From NCBI RefSeq assembly GCF_021442025.1, contig NZ_CP090446.1, positions 2,294,001 to 2,358,000 of the forward strand: a stretch of DNA of 64,000 nt. The letters are read 5' to 3'. A model generated the notes under the pieces. That model did not search any database, was not told the origin of the DNA, and saw only the letters and a list, made by a program, of their open reading frames with translations. Origin of the DNA: Sphingobacterium sp. SRCM116780. GTDB taxonomy: Bacteria > Bacteroidota > Bacteroidia > Sphingobacteriales > Sphingobacteriaceae. Made by a program: the position numbers and the translations under genes. This document shows positions 34,930 to 44,216 of the stretch, piece by piece. Numbering within the stretch: position 1 is the first letter of the stretch; each line of letters starts with the position of its first letter.

Positions 34930-35353
34930 ATGATGTTTTTAAATAAATGCTATTCTATATTCTTTATCGTCATTTTTTAGACCATAACTTTCCTTTATTA
35001 CACGCATGATATTGATAGTCATGTATTGAATTAGAATATTGTGTTTTTCATCTGTAAAAAGAGTTAATACTCTCAATAATGGATTAAGGTAATCAAAATA
35101 TAATGAATATTTCTATCAGGAGCATATTTAACAAGCTATAAATTTAAAATTGAGTATTGTACGAAACCAATTCAGATTTATCACTATACGTTCATCTGTA
35201 TTATTGCTAGTATCATTAGGTATAAATCCCTTAACAATCTTATTTAAATACCTAAAACACAAGAATCACTGTCCAAGTTTATATTTCAGCATAGACTGGC
35301 ACAGGCTTTGCAAATCATATCATAATATATCTAATAACTAAAATTTAGTAATT
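34930..35353. other. Intergenic region upstream of the LuxR-type regulator and the small ORF
   Basis: AT-rich, about 420 bp. It must carry the promoters of the divergent regulator and of the small ORF at 35354. A TTTG at 35307-35310 lies about 45 bp before that ORF, but no matching -7 box is seen. A 63-codon frame at 35150-35341 has no ATG and looks spurious. Confidence 0.4.
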
Positions 35354-35470
35354 ATGAATACGAAAAATCAAAACTCGAAAAAATTAGGATTGGAAAAAGG
35401 ATATTACTTATTACTGATGGCAATTTTAGACTTGCCTGTAGCACAAAAAATAAAGAGCGCTAAAAAATAG
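35354..35470 (+). CDS. Small ORF, 38-residue basic peptide with its own terminator
   Basis: ATG at 35354 to TAG at 35468-35470. The peptide has a polar, basic N-terminus (MNTKNQNSKKLGLEKG), a hydrophobic centre (YYLLLMAILDLPVA) and a basic end (QKIKSAKK). A strong terminator starts 25 bp downstream, so the transcript would be a short one devoted to this ORF. No family is recognised. The sequence could be a membrane-active or signalling peptide, a leader peptide, or the visible part of a small RNA. No modification or export enzymes are adjacent. Confidence 0.45.
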   Translation: MNTKNQNSKKLGLEKGYYLLLMAILDLPVAQKIKSAKK

Positions 35471-35494
35471 AAACGTAGTTACCTTTATCATATA

Positions 35495-35524
35495 AAAAAG
35501 TCCTTCAATATTGGAGGACTTTTT
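35495..35524 (+). terminator. Rho-independent terminator of the small ORF
   Basis: AAAAAGTCCTTC pairs with GGAGGACTTTTT (12 bp, one wobble) around a six-base loop; the stem supplies the U-run in both directions. Confidence 0.85.
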
Positions 35525-35593
35525 ATTTGGTACATTTTTAACATCGTTACTGTGCGAAAGTAAACTGAATAAAATTAGTTGCCAAACCGCTAC

Positions 35594-35622
35594 AAAAAAA
35601 GGCAAAGCAGCTGAGCTGCCTT
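35594..35622 (-). terminator. Terminator of the susCD operon
   Basis: On the minus strand AAGGCAGC forms a GC-rich hairpin with GCTGC...GCCTT, followed by seven T residues, about 30 bp past the SusD stop codon. Confidence 0.75.
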
Positions 35623-35652
35623 ACCTTCTTACAAAATAACCATATGAAACTT

Positions 35653-37149
35653 TTATTCCCCCGGATGCGGAATCTTTACAGGTCGAGTATCCCACCACAT
35701 TTTTTTACCCCAAGCGTGATCAGCAACCTCTTTAGCTGCAGCTTCCACATTCACCTTATTGTATAAGTATTCATTATTTGGATATGGTAATCGATAAGGT
35801 TGCTCATCATGCGTCTCCTTATATATTGAATTTAAAGAAGCATAATTGGTTGTCGGAATACCAGTTCTTCGGTATAACGACCAAGCCTCAAAATTCTCTT
35901 TAAAAAGAGCCACCCACATATCCCACCAAATTCTTTCTTTGGTATTATTCCACTTTCCTCCAGCTGCAAGATATGCTGTAATATCTGTCTGAGCGACTTC
36001 ATTATCTTCCATAGATAATTTTACTGCTTTTTCATAAGCATCTTTGGCCGAAATTCCTACATTGTAGCCTAACATAGCTGCTTCAGCTAACGTGTAATAA
36101 GTTTCGCATGATTTATAAAAAGGAGTAGATCCAGCAGGATCATTGATATAGTGGTTTCCGATCCAGGATACCGACCGCAGTACTGGAGGACCAGATGTTA
36201 AACCATTTTTAAAACCTACATATTCACCTGTATTATTTTTTTGAGCAACAGCAGCAATTCGAGGATCGTTTACAGATTTCATATAATCGATAAAAATATC
36301 AAACATACCCCAGTTATCTATTCTTTTACTATAGATTCCAGAGTTATACCAAGGCTCGAAATAAGGTAATGCACCAGGATAATTAATGTCGCAATTTTCT
36401 TCATTCGTTTCCAATATTGGATATTTAGCTTTATTTCCTGTTATTTCCTCTATTGTTGATTTTGCTAATGCAGGAGAAACACCCGAGATCCGCATTGCCA
36501 TTCGAAGTCTTAGAGAATTACAAAATTTTTGCCAGGAGAGCATATTTCCTTTATAGATGATATCAAAATCCCCCACCTCATCTGTTCCATGTCCTGTCGC
36601 CATCTCGTCCGCTAGCTCTTTTAAACTTTTTAAAACAGCAGGATAAATATCTTCTTGTTTATCATACTTTGCTTTTAACAAACTGCCCTTATCTGGCATT
36701 CCTTGCAATGCTTCTGTATAAGGAACATCACGCCAACCATCGGTTAGATAAGACCACATATAATTTTGCCATATGCGAGCAATCATACGTATATTTTTAT
36801 ATCCTTCTACTTGTGCATCGGTTTTTTCCAACAAATCATTCAGCTGTGTATTGTTATAATAACAGGCATACCAACGATTTCCATAGGTATTATTTGTTGG
36901 GATTAAACCGTCTAATTTATCCATATATTGGATCTTCACAATATAACCACCAAATGTACCATACCCATCCACATCACCTCCAAAAGATTCACCTGTGTTT
37001 CGAAGTACATTTATTAACATGTTACCAGGAGGCACATTATTTAGTGCATCAGGATCTGTATTTATTTCATCAAAATTTTTCGTACAACTGGATAACAGCA
37101 AAATGATTGCAGATGCAGGAATACTTAATTTCTTTAGAACACTATTCAT
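35653..37149 (-). CDS. SusD/RagB-family outer-membrane nutrient-binding lipoprotein (SusD-like_2 type)
   Basis: 498 residues from the ATG at 37149. A lipoprotein signal (SAIILLLSSC) puts the lipid on Cys near residue 22, followed by TKNFDEINTDPDALNNVPPGN, the typical opening of this SusD subgroup. The body is helical with TPR-like segments and ends with WWDMWVALFKENFEAWSLYRRTG and a tryptophan-rich tail. SusD proteins lid the partner SusC channel on the cell surface and bind the substrate before TonB-driven uptake. The gene follows susC by 9 bp. The ligand cannot be told from the sequence; neighbours suggest peptides or glycopeptides rich in hydroxyproline. Confidence 0.88.
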   Translation of the reverse strand: MNSVLKKLSIPASAIILLLSSCTKNFDEINTDPDALNNVPPGNMLINVLRNTGESFGGDVDGYGTFGGYIVKIQYMDKLDGLIPTNNTYGNRWYACYYNNTQLNDLLEKTDAQVEGYKNIRMIARIWQNYMWSYLTDGWRDVPYTEALQGMPDKGSLLKAKYDKQEDIYPAVLKSLKELADEMATGHGTDEVGDFDIIYKGNMLSWQKFCNSLRLRMAMRISGVSPALAKSTIEEITGNKAKYPILETNEENCDINYPGALPYFEPWYNSGIYSKRIDNWGMFDIFIDYMKSVNDPRIAAVAQKNNTGEYVGFKNGLTSGPPVLRSVSWIGNHYINDPAGSTPFYKSCETYYTLAEAAMLGYNVGISAKDAYEKAVKLSMEDNEVAQTDITAYLAAGGKWNNTKERIWWDMWVALFKENFEAWSLYRRTGIPTTNYASLNSIYKETHDEQPYRLPYPNNEYLYNKVNVEAAAKEVADHAWGKKMWWDTRPVKIPHPGE

Positions 37150-37164
37150 AATCAATTTCTTTTA

Positions 37165-40100
37165 TTAGAATGAAAAACCTAATTTTAAACCAATACTACG
37201 AGAAGATGGTACTGTCGCTTGTTCAAATCCCATTCCTCTACTATCACTAGACACCCCTCCTGTTTCAGGATCTAGACGCATCGTATTTGATTTGTCCACC
37301 CATAATAAAGCTAAGTTGGATCCAACTAATGATACATTTGCTCTTTTTATTCCTTTAATGCGGTTATAAACATGTTCAGGTATTGTATACGTTAAATAAG
37401 CTTCTCTTAATTTTAAGAATGAACCATCGAAAACATAAGATTCTGAAATTCCACCTGACTCAAACCAATCTTGCGCGTTTACTTGGATCGTATTTTCTAC
37501 CCAATCATTACCCTGTTTCATCGCATAGCGTTCATTCTGCATCACATCTTTTCCCGCTACTATCGCGCGCTCACGAATTCCATTTGCAGCAGTAATCTCA
37601 GCAACACCTGTTGTATAACTATGACTCATTGTCTGAGACCAAATATCCCCTCCTTTTCTAAAGTCAAGCATAAATCCAAAACTAAAATCTTTGTATCGGA
37701 AGTCATTGCGCAGGCTAGCTAAAAAATCTGGAACCACATGTCCAATAACCTCTCCAGGTTTACTCTCTACAAAACCACTATTATTGACTTTAATAGCACC
37801 TTTCATGGGGCCATCCTCCACTCGATCATAAGCATTTCCTCTTAAAGCTCCCCAAGATTCGCCAACCGTAGCCGTATTGGCAATTCCCCATGTCCAGCCT
37901 AATTGATAAACATTCAAATCTAATTCAGGATACAATTCCAAAATTTTACTTTTATCTTTGGAGTAGTTGATTGTTGCCGTCCAATTCAAAGCATTTTCAT
38001 TCTTTAAGATATCACCTCTCAGTTGCAACTCGACCCCTTTACTTTCTATATTTCCAGCATTTAAGACCATATTGCTAAATCCAACAACATTTGAGGTTGC
38101 CACAGATAGAATTTGATTGATCGCATTTTTGTGATAATAGGTAAAATCAGCATGCAAACGATCTTTAAAGAAACCAACTTCAGTACCTACTTCCCATGTA
38201 TTGATCCGTTCTGGCTGGATATCCTTTATAGCATAAATCATACTTTTATACATTTGGGCGATACCTCCGTATGAATTATTTTGAGCATAGTAATAGTTCT
38301 GATTGCGATATGGGTCTGTTCCGTTACCGACAGCAGCAATATTAAATCGTAATTTCCAATAGGATAAAATATCGCTTTTTAAATTGGCAAATGAAGTGGT
38401 AGGAATCCAACTTAAGCTCAACGATGGATAGAAAAAGGCATCGTTTACCGTAGAAGACCAATCATTACGAGCAGTAACATCTACATACAATTGATCCCTC
38501 CAGCCAACAGATGCTTGTCCATATACTGAATTGGAACGACTATGACTATGATCCATTGCTGTAACCGCATCACCAACTTTATTCGTTATTGTGTACACCC
38601 CCAATACTGTAAGTCCATCAGCACCTAAGGTATTAGACTCAAATTGTGCATCACGATAATTGGCTCCTAAGGTTCCTACGACATTAAAATCACCAAATTG
38701 CTTATTAAAGTTTGTTAAAAAATCTAAATTAAATTCGGTATTGCGATTTTTCATCTCCCGAAAACTACCCAGTGGATGATCATAATTGAAATAATTCCGT
38801 TCAAACATCTTGGTATCCACATGATCTATTCCCACACGTCCTTCAAATTTCAAAAACTCATACGGTTGGTAATAAAGAGATGATTTTCCAAAGATTCGAT
38901 TGAGATTGAGCGAATTTAATGTTTTATTCATCGAAAAATAAGGATTCATATGATAGGATGAATTCCAGTTATAATAGGTATAGTTACCTTGATCGTCTCG
39001 TTGATCCCAATTCTCCTTCAAATCTTTCATATCCACTTGGCGACCAAACCATATTAACCCATTCATTGGATTTGCCCCATCGTAACCCTGAGAAACTAAA
39101 TTATCACTTTCTGTTCTCGTATAATTAGACATAATATCAAAAGAAAACTTATCGTTTATCTTATAATCATTATTCACTTGGGCTGTATATTTTTTTTGAT
39201 CGGTATTGGGAACCGTGCCCTTTTGATTTCGGTAAGATAAAGATGCTCTAGTAGATGAATTTGCTCCTTTTGCTAACAGAGAAATATTGTGGTTCTGAGA
39301 ATACCCTGTTTGAAAAAAATCTTTCACATTACTTGGGTGAGAGATCCAAGGAGTAGCTTGTCTTACACCATTCACAACGGGGCTATTGAACTGCGGTAAT
39401 AATAATCCTTTATCTAATCGAGGTCCCCATGATTCATCGAAATTATCGTTCACTCCTGCTCCTGCACCATCTACGTATGTAAATGATTTTTGTTGTGCAT
39501 AATCTTGATACGATAACCCATTTCCTAATAAACCATAATGATATTCATCACCTCGATTACCCTGACCATATAAATCTTGATATTTTGGAATAGTTGCCGC
39601 TTGATCTACAGTGAAATTTCCATCGTAAGACAATACTACTCCATCGCTAGCTCTTTTACCAGACTTTGTCGTAATCATGATTACTCCTTTACCAGCACGC
39701 ATACCGTATAATGCGGCAGAACCTCCTTTAAGTACGGTTACACTTTCAATGTCTTCTGGGTTAATATCATTCAATCCCGATCCATAATCCACCCCATTAT
39801 AGGTGTTATCTCCTGATCGTTGTGTTCTGTTGGATATCGGCACACCATCGATCACAATAAGCGGTTGTTGCTCCGCTAGAAGTGAAGAGTTACCACGAAT
39901 AGCAATACGAGCAGAAGCACCTACCGCACCACCAAATTGATTGACTTGAACACCAGCAACTTTACCGGAAAGGGAATTTGTCAAGTTTAACTGTCCAGCA
40001 CTTGTTAATTCCTTGGCCTTTACATCCTGAACAGCATAACCAAGAGATTTTTTTTCTCTTGTTATCCCCATTGCGGTTACTACTACTTCATCCAATGTTT

Positions 40101-40389
40101 CATCATTGGAAGCTAAAGTAACTTCAATCGTTGTCTGATTAGAGATCGCGACCTGCTTCCTTTCATATCCAATAGCAGAGATACTTAATGGTCCCTGTTG
40201 TTTGTAACTGATCGAAAATTCTCCATTTGATCCTGTTTGGGTACCTGTCCCATCTTTTAATGTAATGGAAACTCCGGGGATTGGTTTTCCTTCTTTATCT
40301 ACTACCCGACCTTTTAATACAGTCTGTGCATAGATTGCCGTACTTAAGAGTAAATTCGCGGCTAGAAATACTACACTTCTTTTTTTCAT
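37165..40389 (-). CDS. SusC/RagA-family TonB-dependent outer-membrane transporter
   Basis: 1074 residues. A signal peptide ending IYAQ is followed by the carboxypeptidase-regulatory-like domain (about 23-100: VLKGRVVDKEGKPIPGVSITLKDG), a short TonB-box-like stretch (ETLDEVVVTAMG), then the plug (about 115-240: LSGKVAGVQVNQ, ARIAIRGNSSLL, PLIVIDGVPI, VLKGGSAALYG). The rest is the beta-barrel, ending with aromatic GLKLGFSF. It imports oligomers across the outer membrane with the SusD partner encoded 15 bp downstream. The AraC regulator gene upstream on the same strand is a likely controller. Confidence 0.93.
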   Translation of the reverse strand: MKKRSVVFLAANLLLSTAIYAQTVLKGRVVDKEGKPIPGVSITLKDGTGTQTGSNGEFSISYKQQGPLSISAIGYERKQVAISNQTTIEVTLASNDETLDEVVVTAMGITREKKSLGYAVQDVKAKELTSAGQLNLTNSLSGKVAGVQVNQFGGAVGASARIAIRGNSSLLAEQQPLIVIDGVPISNRTQRSGDNTYNGVDYGSGLNDINPEDIESVTVLKGGSAALYGMRAGKGVIMITTKSGKRASDGVVLSYDGNFTVDQAATIPKYQDLYGQGNRGDEYHYGLLGNGLSYQDYAQQKSFTYVDGAGAGVNDNFDESWGPRLDKGLLLPQFNSPVVNGVRQATPWISHPSNVKDFFQTGYSQNHNISLLAKGANSSTRASLSYRNQKGTVPNTDQKKYTAQVNNDYKINDKFSFDIMSNYTRTESDNLVSQGYDGANPMNGLIWFGRQVDMKDLKENWDQRDDQGNYTYYNWNSSYHMNPYFSMNKTLNSLNLNRIFGKSSLYYQPYEFLKFEGRVGIDHVDTKMFERNYFNYDHPLGSFREMKNRNTEFNLDFLTNFNKQFGDFNVVGTLGANYRDAQFESNTLGADGLTVLGVYTITNKVGDAVTAMDHSHSRSNSVYGQASVGWRDQLYVDVTARNDWSSTVNDAFFYPSLSLSWIPTTSFANLKSDILSYWKLRFNIAAVGNGTDPYRNQNYYYAQNNSYGGIAQMYKSMIYAIKDIQPERINTWEVGTEVGFFKDRLHADFTYYHKNAINQILSVATSNVVGFSNMVLNAGNIESKGVELQLRGDILKNENALNWTATINYSKDKSKILELYPELDLNVYQLGWTWGIANTATVGESWGALRGNAYDRVEDGPMKGAIKVNNSGFVESKPGEVIGHVVPDFLASLRNDFRYKDFSFGFMLDFRKGGDIWSQTMSHSYTTGVAEITAANGIRERAIVAGKDVMQNERYAMKQGNDWVENTIQVNAQDWFESGGISESYVFDGSFLKLREAYLTYTIPEHVYNRIKGIKRANVSLVGSNLALLWVDKSNTMRLDPETGGVSSDSRGMGFEQATVPSSRSIGLKLGFSF

Positions 40390-40520
40390 AAATATGATGT
40401 TTCAATAGTTTGGTTTTAATCAGCTATCTGTAATGCCTAAATTATTAAAACTCTTTATTGAAAAATCACCATATCTTAACCACGTATCCCCACATTTTAA
40501 CCTTCATGTTAAAATATACG

Positions 40521-40528
40521 CAAACCTA
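40521..40528 (-). promoter_or_regulatory. Candidate -7 box for susC
   Basis: Minus-strand TAGGTTTG fits TAnnTTTG in the gap between the AraC gene (ends 40558) and susC (starts 40389). No clear -33 partner is seen. Confidence 0.35.
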
Positions 40529-40557
40529 CTTAAAAAGGGGATAGTGCTTATCCTAAG

Positions 40558-41442
40558 CTATAACATCGTGGAGACGGTCTTCTTGTAATTTTGCACGTAT
40601 TCTTTCGGATTACAACCAACAATCTGTTTAAATACCCGGTTAAAATTGGTTATACTATTAAATCCACAATTGTAGGCTACAAAGGAAACGCTATCCAGAT
40701 GCTCTTCGTTCAATTGGCTACACACTTCTCTGACACGAATGCGATTGAGGTAAGAAACAAATGTCAATCCACAGTGTTTTTTAAAGTAACGACAAAAAGC
40801 TTGTGGGGTAAGATTCGCCTGATTCGCAACTTCTTCAAGAGTGAGCTCTTTTTTATAATTTTCCTTGATATAATTACAAATATCATGCATCCGATTGGAA
40901 CTTACCGTTTCATTCGTTAACGTAACTCCTCTTTCCACACACAAAGGTTCAATATCTTTTGACATCATGGATAAGGTTCGCAGTAAATAAAAGAAATGCA
41001 TTAATTTGTCTATACTATCGGAAGATTTTAACTGAATAACTCGCTTGGATACCGCATCAAAATATGCCTCAGGGACTTTAAACCCTCTCGCATTATTATT
41101 TATAAATTGTAACAGCGTCTCAAATTCACCTAAGTTAAATAAGGAACCTAATTTTCCTTTGGGATCAAAGAAAATAGAGATTGATCTAGACTCATTACTG
41201 TAATCATCCATCGACATTGATTTGAAGACATGTGGTTGATTTGCACCAAGAAAAAAAATATCGTTTTCTTTAAAGGAATGCAACGTATCTTCTACAACCA
41301 GCACACCGCTTCCTTTGATTATCCACATCAATTGTGCTTCATGATGTTGATGGAAATAAGGATAAAACTGATCCATAACATCTTCTTGAACCATTACACT
41401 TTGTCCATGAACAGTAGGTACATTAAATTGCAAAGTTTTCAT
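40558..41442 (-). CDS. AraC-family transcriptional regulator with cupin sensor domain
   Basis: 294 residues. The N-terminal cupin/AraC-binding fold (about 10-110) has HQHHEAQLMWIIKGSGVLVVED and NDIFFLGANQPHVF. The C-terminal double helix-turn-helix (about 190-285) has LTLEEVANQANLTPQAFCRYFKKHCGLTF and VSFVAYNCGFNSITNFNRVFKQIVGCNPKEY, complete and typical. It sits between the susCD operon and the divergent GH127/peptidase operon, so it is the obvious candidate activator of both, sensing a soluble small molecule such as an arabinoside or hydroxyproline derivative. The ligand is inferred; the fold is clear. Confidence 0.9.
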   Translation of the reverse strand: MKTLQFNVPTVHGQSVMVQEDVMDQFYPYFHQHHEAQLMWIIKGSGVLVVEDTLHSFKENDIFFLGANQPHVFKSMSMDDYSNESRSISIFFDPKGKLGSLFNLGEFETLLQFINNNARGFKVPEAYFDAVSKRVIQLKSSDSIDKLMHFFYLLRTLSMMSKDIEPLCVERGVTLTNETVSSNRMHDICNYIKENYKKELTLEEVANQANLTPQAFCRYFKKHCGLTFVSYLNRIRVREVCSQLNEEHLDSVSFVAYNCGFNSITNFNRVFKQIVGCNPKEYVQNYKKTVSTML

Positions 41443-41502
41443 AGTTTGTTCATCTTTAGGTAATATTTAGATATTATTTGCTGTACATAAATCTACCAAA
41501 TT

Positions 41503-41510
41503 CAAAACTA
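41503..41510 (-). promoter_or_regulatory. Candidate -7 box for the AraC regulator gene
   Basis: Minus-strand TAGTTTTG fits TAnnTTTG, 60 bp before the ATG at 41442. The -33 element is not clear. Confidence 0.35.
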
Positions 41511-41557
41511 AAAAAAATGAATGCTCTACAAGTACGAATCAAATATGTCAATATATG

Positions 41558-41582
41558 TTTACATATGGACAATATTTACATA
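41558..41582. promoter_or_regulatory. Direct-repeat candidate operator
   Basis: Two copies of TTTACATA start 17 bp apart, within an AT-rich divergent promoter region beside an AraC-family gene. AraC proteins often bind direct repeats spaced by one and a half to two helical turns. Confidence 0.35.
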
Positions 41583-41785
41583 GAATACCCTATATAAGTA
41601 GGCATTATTTGTGTAACAACAACACAAAGTCTTTCTTTACGTATAGGTTAAAAAACAAATAGAGAATGATAAATTTCAAGTACTTCGCTAACCAAAAAAT
41701 TAAGAACTTTATGCCGTAACCATTAAAGATAATTTCACCCTGATAAAACCTTATAGTTGACGACACTATGGCCACAACCAATATC

Positions 41786-44152
41786 ATGAAAAATTATATA
41801 TCCCTCGTTATTCCTTTATTATTTGCCTATCCAACAGTTCAGGCTCAAACGTTTTTACCACATACACAGATAAAAACCACTGTCTCTGAAAAGGTAAACA
41901 TACAAGCCAAAGCGTATAATCTGGAAGAAGTTACATTGTACCAAAGTCCATTTTTAGTTGCACAACAAGCGGATGTCAAACTGTTAAAATGGATGCAACC
42001 CGATCGCCTTCTAGCAGGATTTAGAACAAATGCAGGACTTCAGCCCAAGGCAGATAAATATGGTGGTTGGGAATCAATGGGATTAGCAGGACATAGCTTA
42101 GGGCATTATCTATCTGCATTATCGCTTTATTATGGGGGAAATAAAGATAATGATATCCTACAACGGATCAATTATATTGTAGATGAATTAAATGAAATTC
42201 AAAGTGCTCGAAAAACAGGATACATAGGTGCCATACTAGAGGAAGATCGTATCTGGTCGGAAGTAGCCAAAGGAGATATTCGGACACATAGTTTTGATCT
42301 TAACGGAGGCTGGGCTCCTTGGTATACCATTCATAAAATTATGGCTGGTCTTTTAGATGCCCATATTTATGCTAAAAATCCGACAGCACTAACAGTTGCG
42401 ACAAAATTTGCAGACTGGGCAGATCAACTTCTTACCAATCTAAACGAAGAACAAATGCAAAACATGTTAAAATGTGAGTATGGAGGAATGGCGGAAGTTT
42501 TGACAAACATCTATGCATTTACTGGTAATGAGAAATATCTCAAACTTTCCTATCGATTTTATGATAAGCCTTTACTAGATGCGCTAGCCAATCAAGAAGA
42601 TGCCCTTCCTGGCAAGCACGCCAATACACAAATTCCAAAAGCTATCGCCAGTGCAAGAAGATATCAGCTAACAGGTGATAAGAAAGATCAGGATATTGCC
42701 AACTTTTTCTTCCAGACGGTCCTTCAGCATCATACTTATGCTACTGGAGGAAACAGTAATTATGAGTATTTCGGTCAGCAGGATAAACTCAATAATACTC
42801 TTTCAGACAATACAACTGAAACCTGTAATACCTATAACATGCTAAAACTTGCGCAGCAATTATTTGTTATCAACCCACAAACATCCCTGATGGATTATTA
42901 TGAAAGAGCCCTGTATAATCATATTCTAGCTTCTCAAAACCCCAATGATGGTATGGTTACTTACTATACCTCCTTAAGAATGGGAGGTAGTAAAGAATTT
43001 TCAGACCACGAACATTCTTTTACCTGTTGTATGGGTACAGGTATGGAGAACCATGTGAAGTACAATGAATCTATTTATTTCAAAAATCCTAACGGGGGTA
43101 TCTATGTGAATCTTTATATTCCCTCTCAATTGGATGATAAGAGTCAAGGTATTCAATTAAGCCAGCAGTCAAATATTCCGACAACAGATTTTGTTTCATT
43201 TTCAGTCAACAGTACCTCCAAGAAAGTAATTCCTTTGTACTTTCGTAAACCTTCATGGACTACTGTCTTTACCATTTCTGTTAATGGAAAAGAAATACAA
43301 CCTATCTTAGATGAAAAAAGTGGCTATTATGTAATTAGTCAAAAATGGGGTAAGAATGATCAGATTCAGCTACAATTGGGTAGTGGTTTCCATACGGAAG
43401 CAATGCCAGACAATCCAAACAGAAGAGCGATCTTTTATGGCCCTGTTATTTTAGCCGCTCAATTGGGTCTGGACGAACCGGATCCGGTTGAAGGCATTCC
43501 TGTTCTTATTAGTAATTCCAATGATCCCAAAGATTGGGTACAAATGGAGAACGCTAATTATTTAAATTTCAAAACAAAAGCTAAAACAGCCTATCCAAAC
43601 ACAATTGCTTTAAAACCATTTAATCAATTTGTAAATGAACACTATACCCTCTATTGGGATGTATTCACAGCAGATCAATGGAAAGTACAACAAGCTAAAT
43701 ATGAAGCAGACAAGTTTGCACAACGTGAATTAGAATCGAGAACACTCGCTTTCTTTAGACCAGGTGAAATGCAACCCGAACGGGATCATGAATTTACAGG
43801 AGAACATCTGGAAACAGGTGAAGATCATAATCGAAAATGGCGTATAGCATCTCCAAAAGGGTACATGAGTTTCACCATGAAAGTGAATCCAACGGACAAC
43901 AATGAATTGATGTTGACCTACTGGGGAATGGATAACAGAGATCGTACATTTAATATAGAGGTCGATGGGAAAGTTATTGCTCAACAAGATGTGAATCAAT
44001 TCAAAGAAAGTAAATTTTACGATATTAATTATCAGATTCCTAAAGAGCTAACTAAAGGAAAATCAAAAGTTACCATCAAATTAATTCCTAAAGATGAACG
44101 CAATTCAGCTGGGCCAATTTATGGTGCTCGAACAGTGGTATCAAAAAAATAA
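41786..44152 (+). CDS. Secreted GH127 beta-L-arabinofuranosidase (DUF1680 family)
   Basis: 788 residues from the ATG at 41786, which begins a signal peptide (MKNYISLVIPLLFAYPTVQAQ). The catalytic (alpha/alpha)6 barrel starts with VTLYQSPFLVAQQ and includes GWESMGLAGHSLGHYLSALS and GGMAEVLTNIYAFTG. The zinc-binding set of GH127 is complete, in TTETCNTYNM (Glu, Cys) and FTCCMGTGMENH (Cys-Cys). Counted from the upstream ATG at 41768 these are residues 351, 353, 420 and 421. The family releases beta-L-arabinofuranose, notably from hydroxyproline-linked arabino-oligosaccharides of plant extensins. First gene of a plus-strand set followed by three proline-oriented peptidases. Periplasmic location is expected. 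Substrate is inferred from family and from the hydroxyproline genes nearby. Confidence 0.85.
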   Translation: MKNYISLVIPLLFAYPTVQAQTFLPHTQIKTTVSEKVNIQAKAYNLEEVTLYQSPFLVAQQADVKLLKWMQPDRLLAGFRTNAGLQPKADKYGGWESMGLAGHSLGHYLSALSLYYGGNKDNDILQRINYIVDELNEIQSARKTGYIGAILEEDRIWSEVAKGDIRTHSFDLNGGWAPWYTIHKIMAGLLDAHIYAKNPTALTVATKFADWADQLLTNLNEEQMQNMLKCEYGGMAEVLTNIYAFTGNEKYLKLSYRFYDKPLLDALANQEDALPGKHANTQIPKAIASARRYQLTGDKKDQDIANFFFQTVLQHHTYATGGNSNYEYFGQQDKLNNTLSDNTTETCNTYNMLKLAQQLFVINPQTSLMDYYERALYNHILASQNPNDGMVTYYTSLRMGGSKEFSDHEHSFTCCMGTGMENHVKYNESIYFKNPNGGIYVNLYIPSQLDDKSQGIQLSQQSNIPTTDFVSFSVNSTSKKVIPLYFRKPSWTTVFTISVNGKEIQPILDEKSGYYVISQKWGKNDQIQLQLGSGFHTEAMPDNPNRRAIFYGPVILAAQLGLDEPDPVEGIPVLISNSNDPKDWVQMENANYLNFKTKAKTAYPNTIALKPFNQFVNEHYTLYWDVFTADQWKVQQAKYEADKFAQRELESRTLAFFRPGEMQPERDHEFTGEHLETGEDHNRKWRIASPKGYMSFTMKVNPTDNNELMLTYWGMDNRDRTFNIEVDGKVIAQQDVNQFKESKFYDINYQIPKELTKGKSKVTIKLIPKDERNSAGPIYGARTVVSKK

Positions 44153-44172
44153 ACTTAACCACGATTATGATA

Positions 44173-44200
44173 AGACTATTTTCTTAACTTCGAATAGTCT
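44173..44200 (+). terminator. Hairpin between the GH127 and aminopeptidase P genes
   Basis: AGACTATT and AATAGTCT form an 8-bp stem 20 bp past the GH127 stop codon, followed by ATTAAAATG. The tail is weak, so it may only attenuate read-through into the next gene. Confidence 0.3.
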
Positions 44201-44216
44201 ATTAAAATGAATACAT

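Larger units (their letters stand above)
41443..41785. other. Divergent regulatory region between the AraC gene and the GH127 operon
   Basis: 343 bp without a supportable gene. It contains a TAGTTTTG -7-like box for the AraC gene on the minus strand (41503-41510) and a pair of TTTACATA direct repeats (41558-41565, 41575-41582) that may be an operator. Confidence 0.45.

Noticed and set aside
35150..35341. 63-codon plus-strand frame before the small ORF
   Set aside because: No ATG start, no ribosome binding site, composition like surrounding AT-rich non-coding DNA, and no protein-like pattern.
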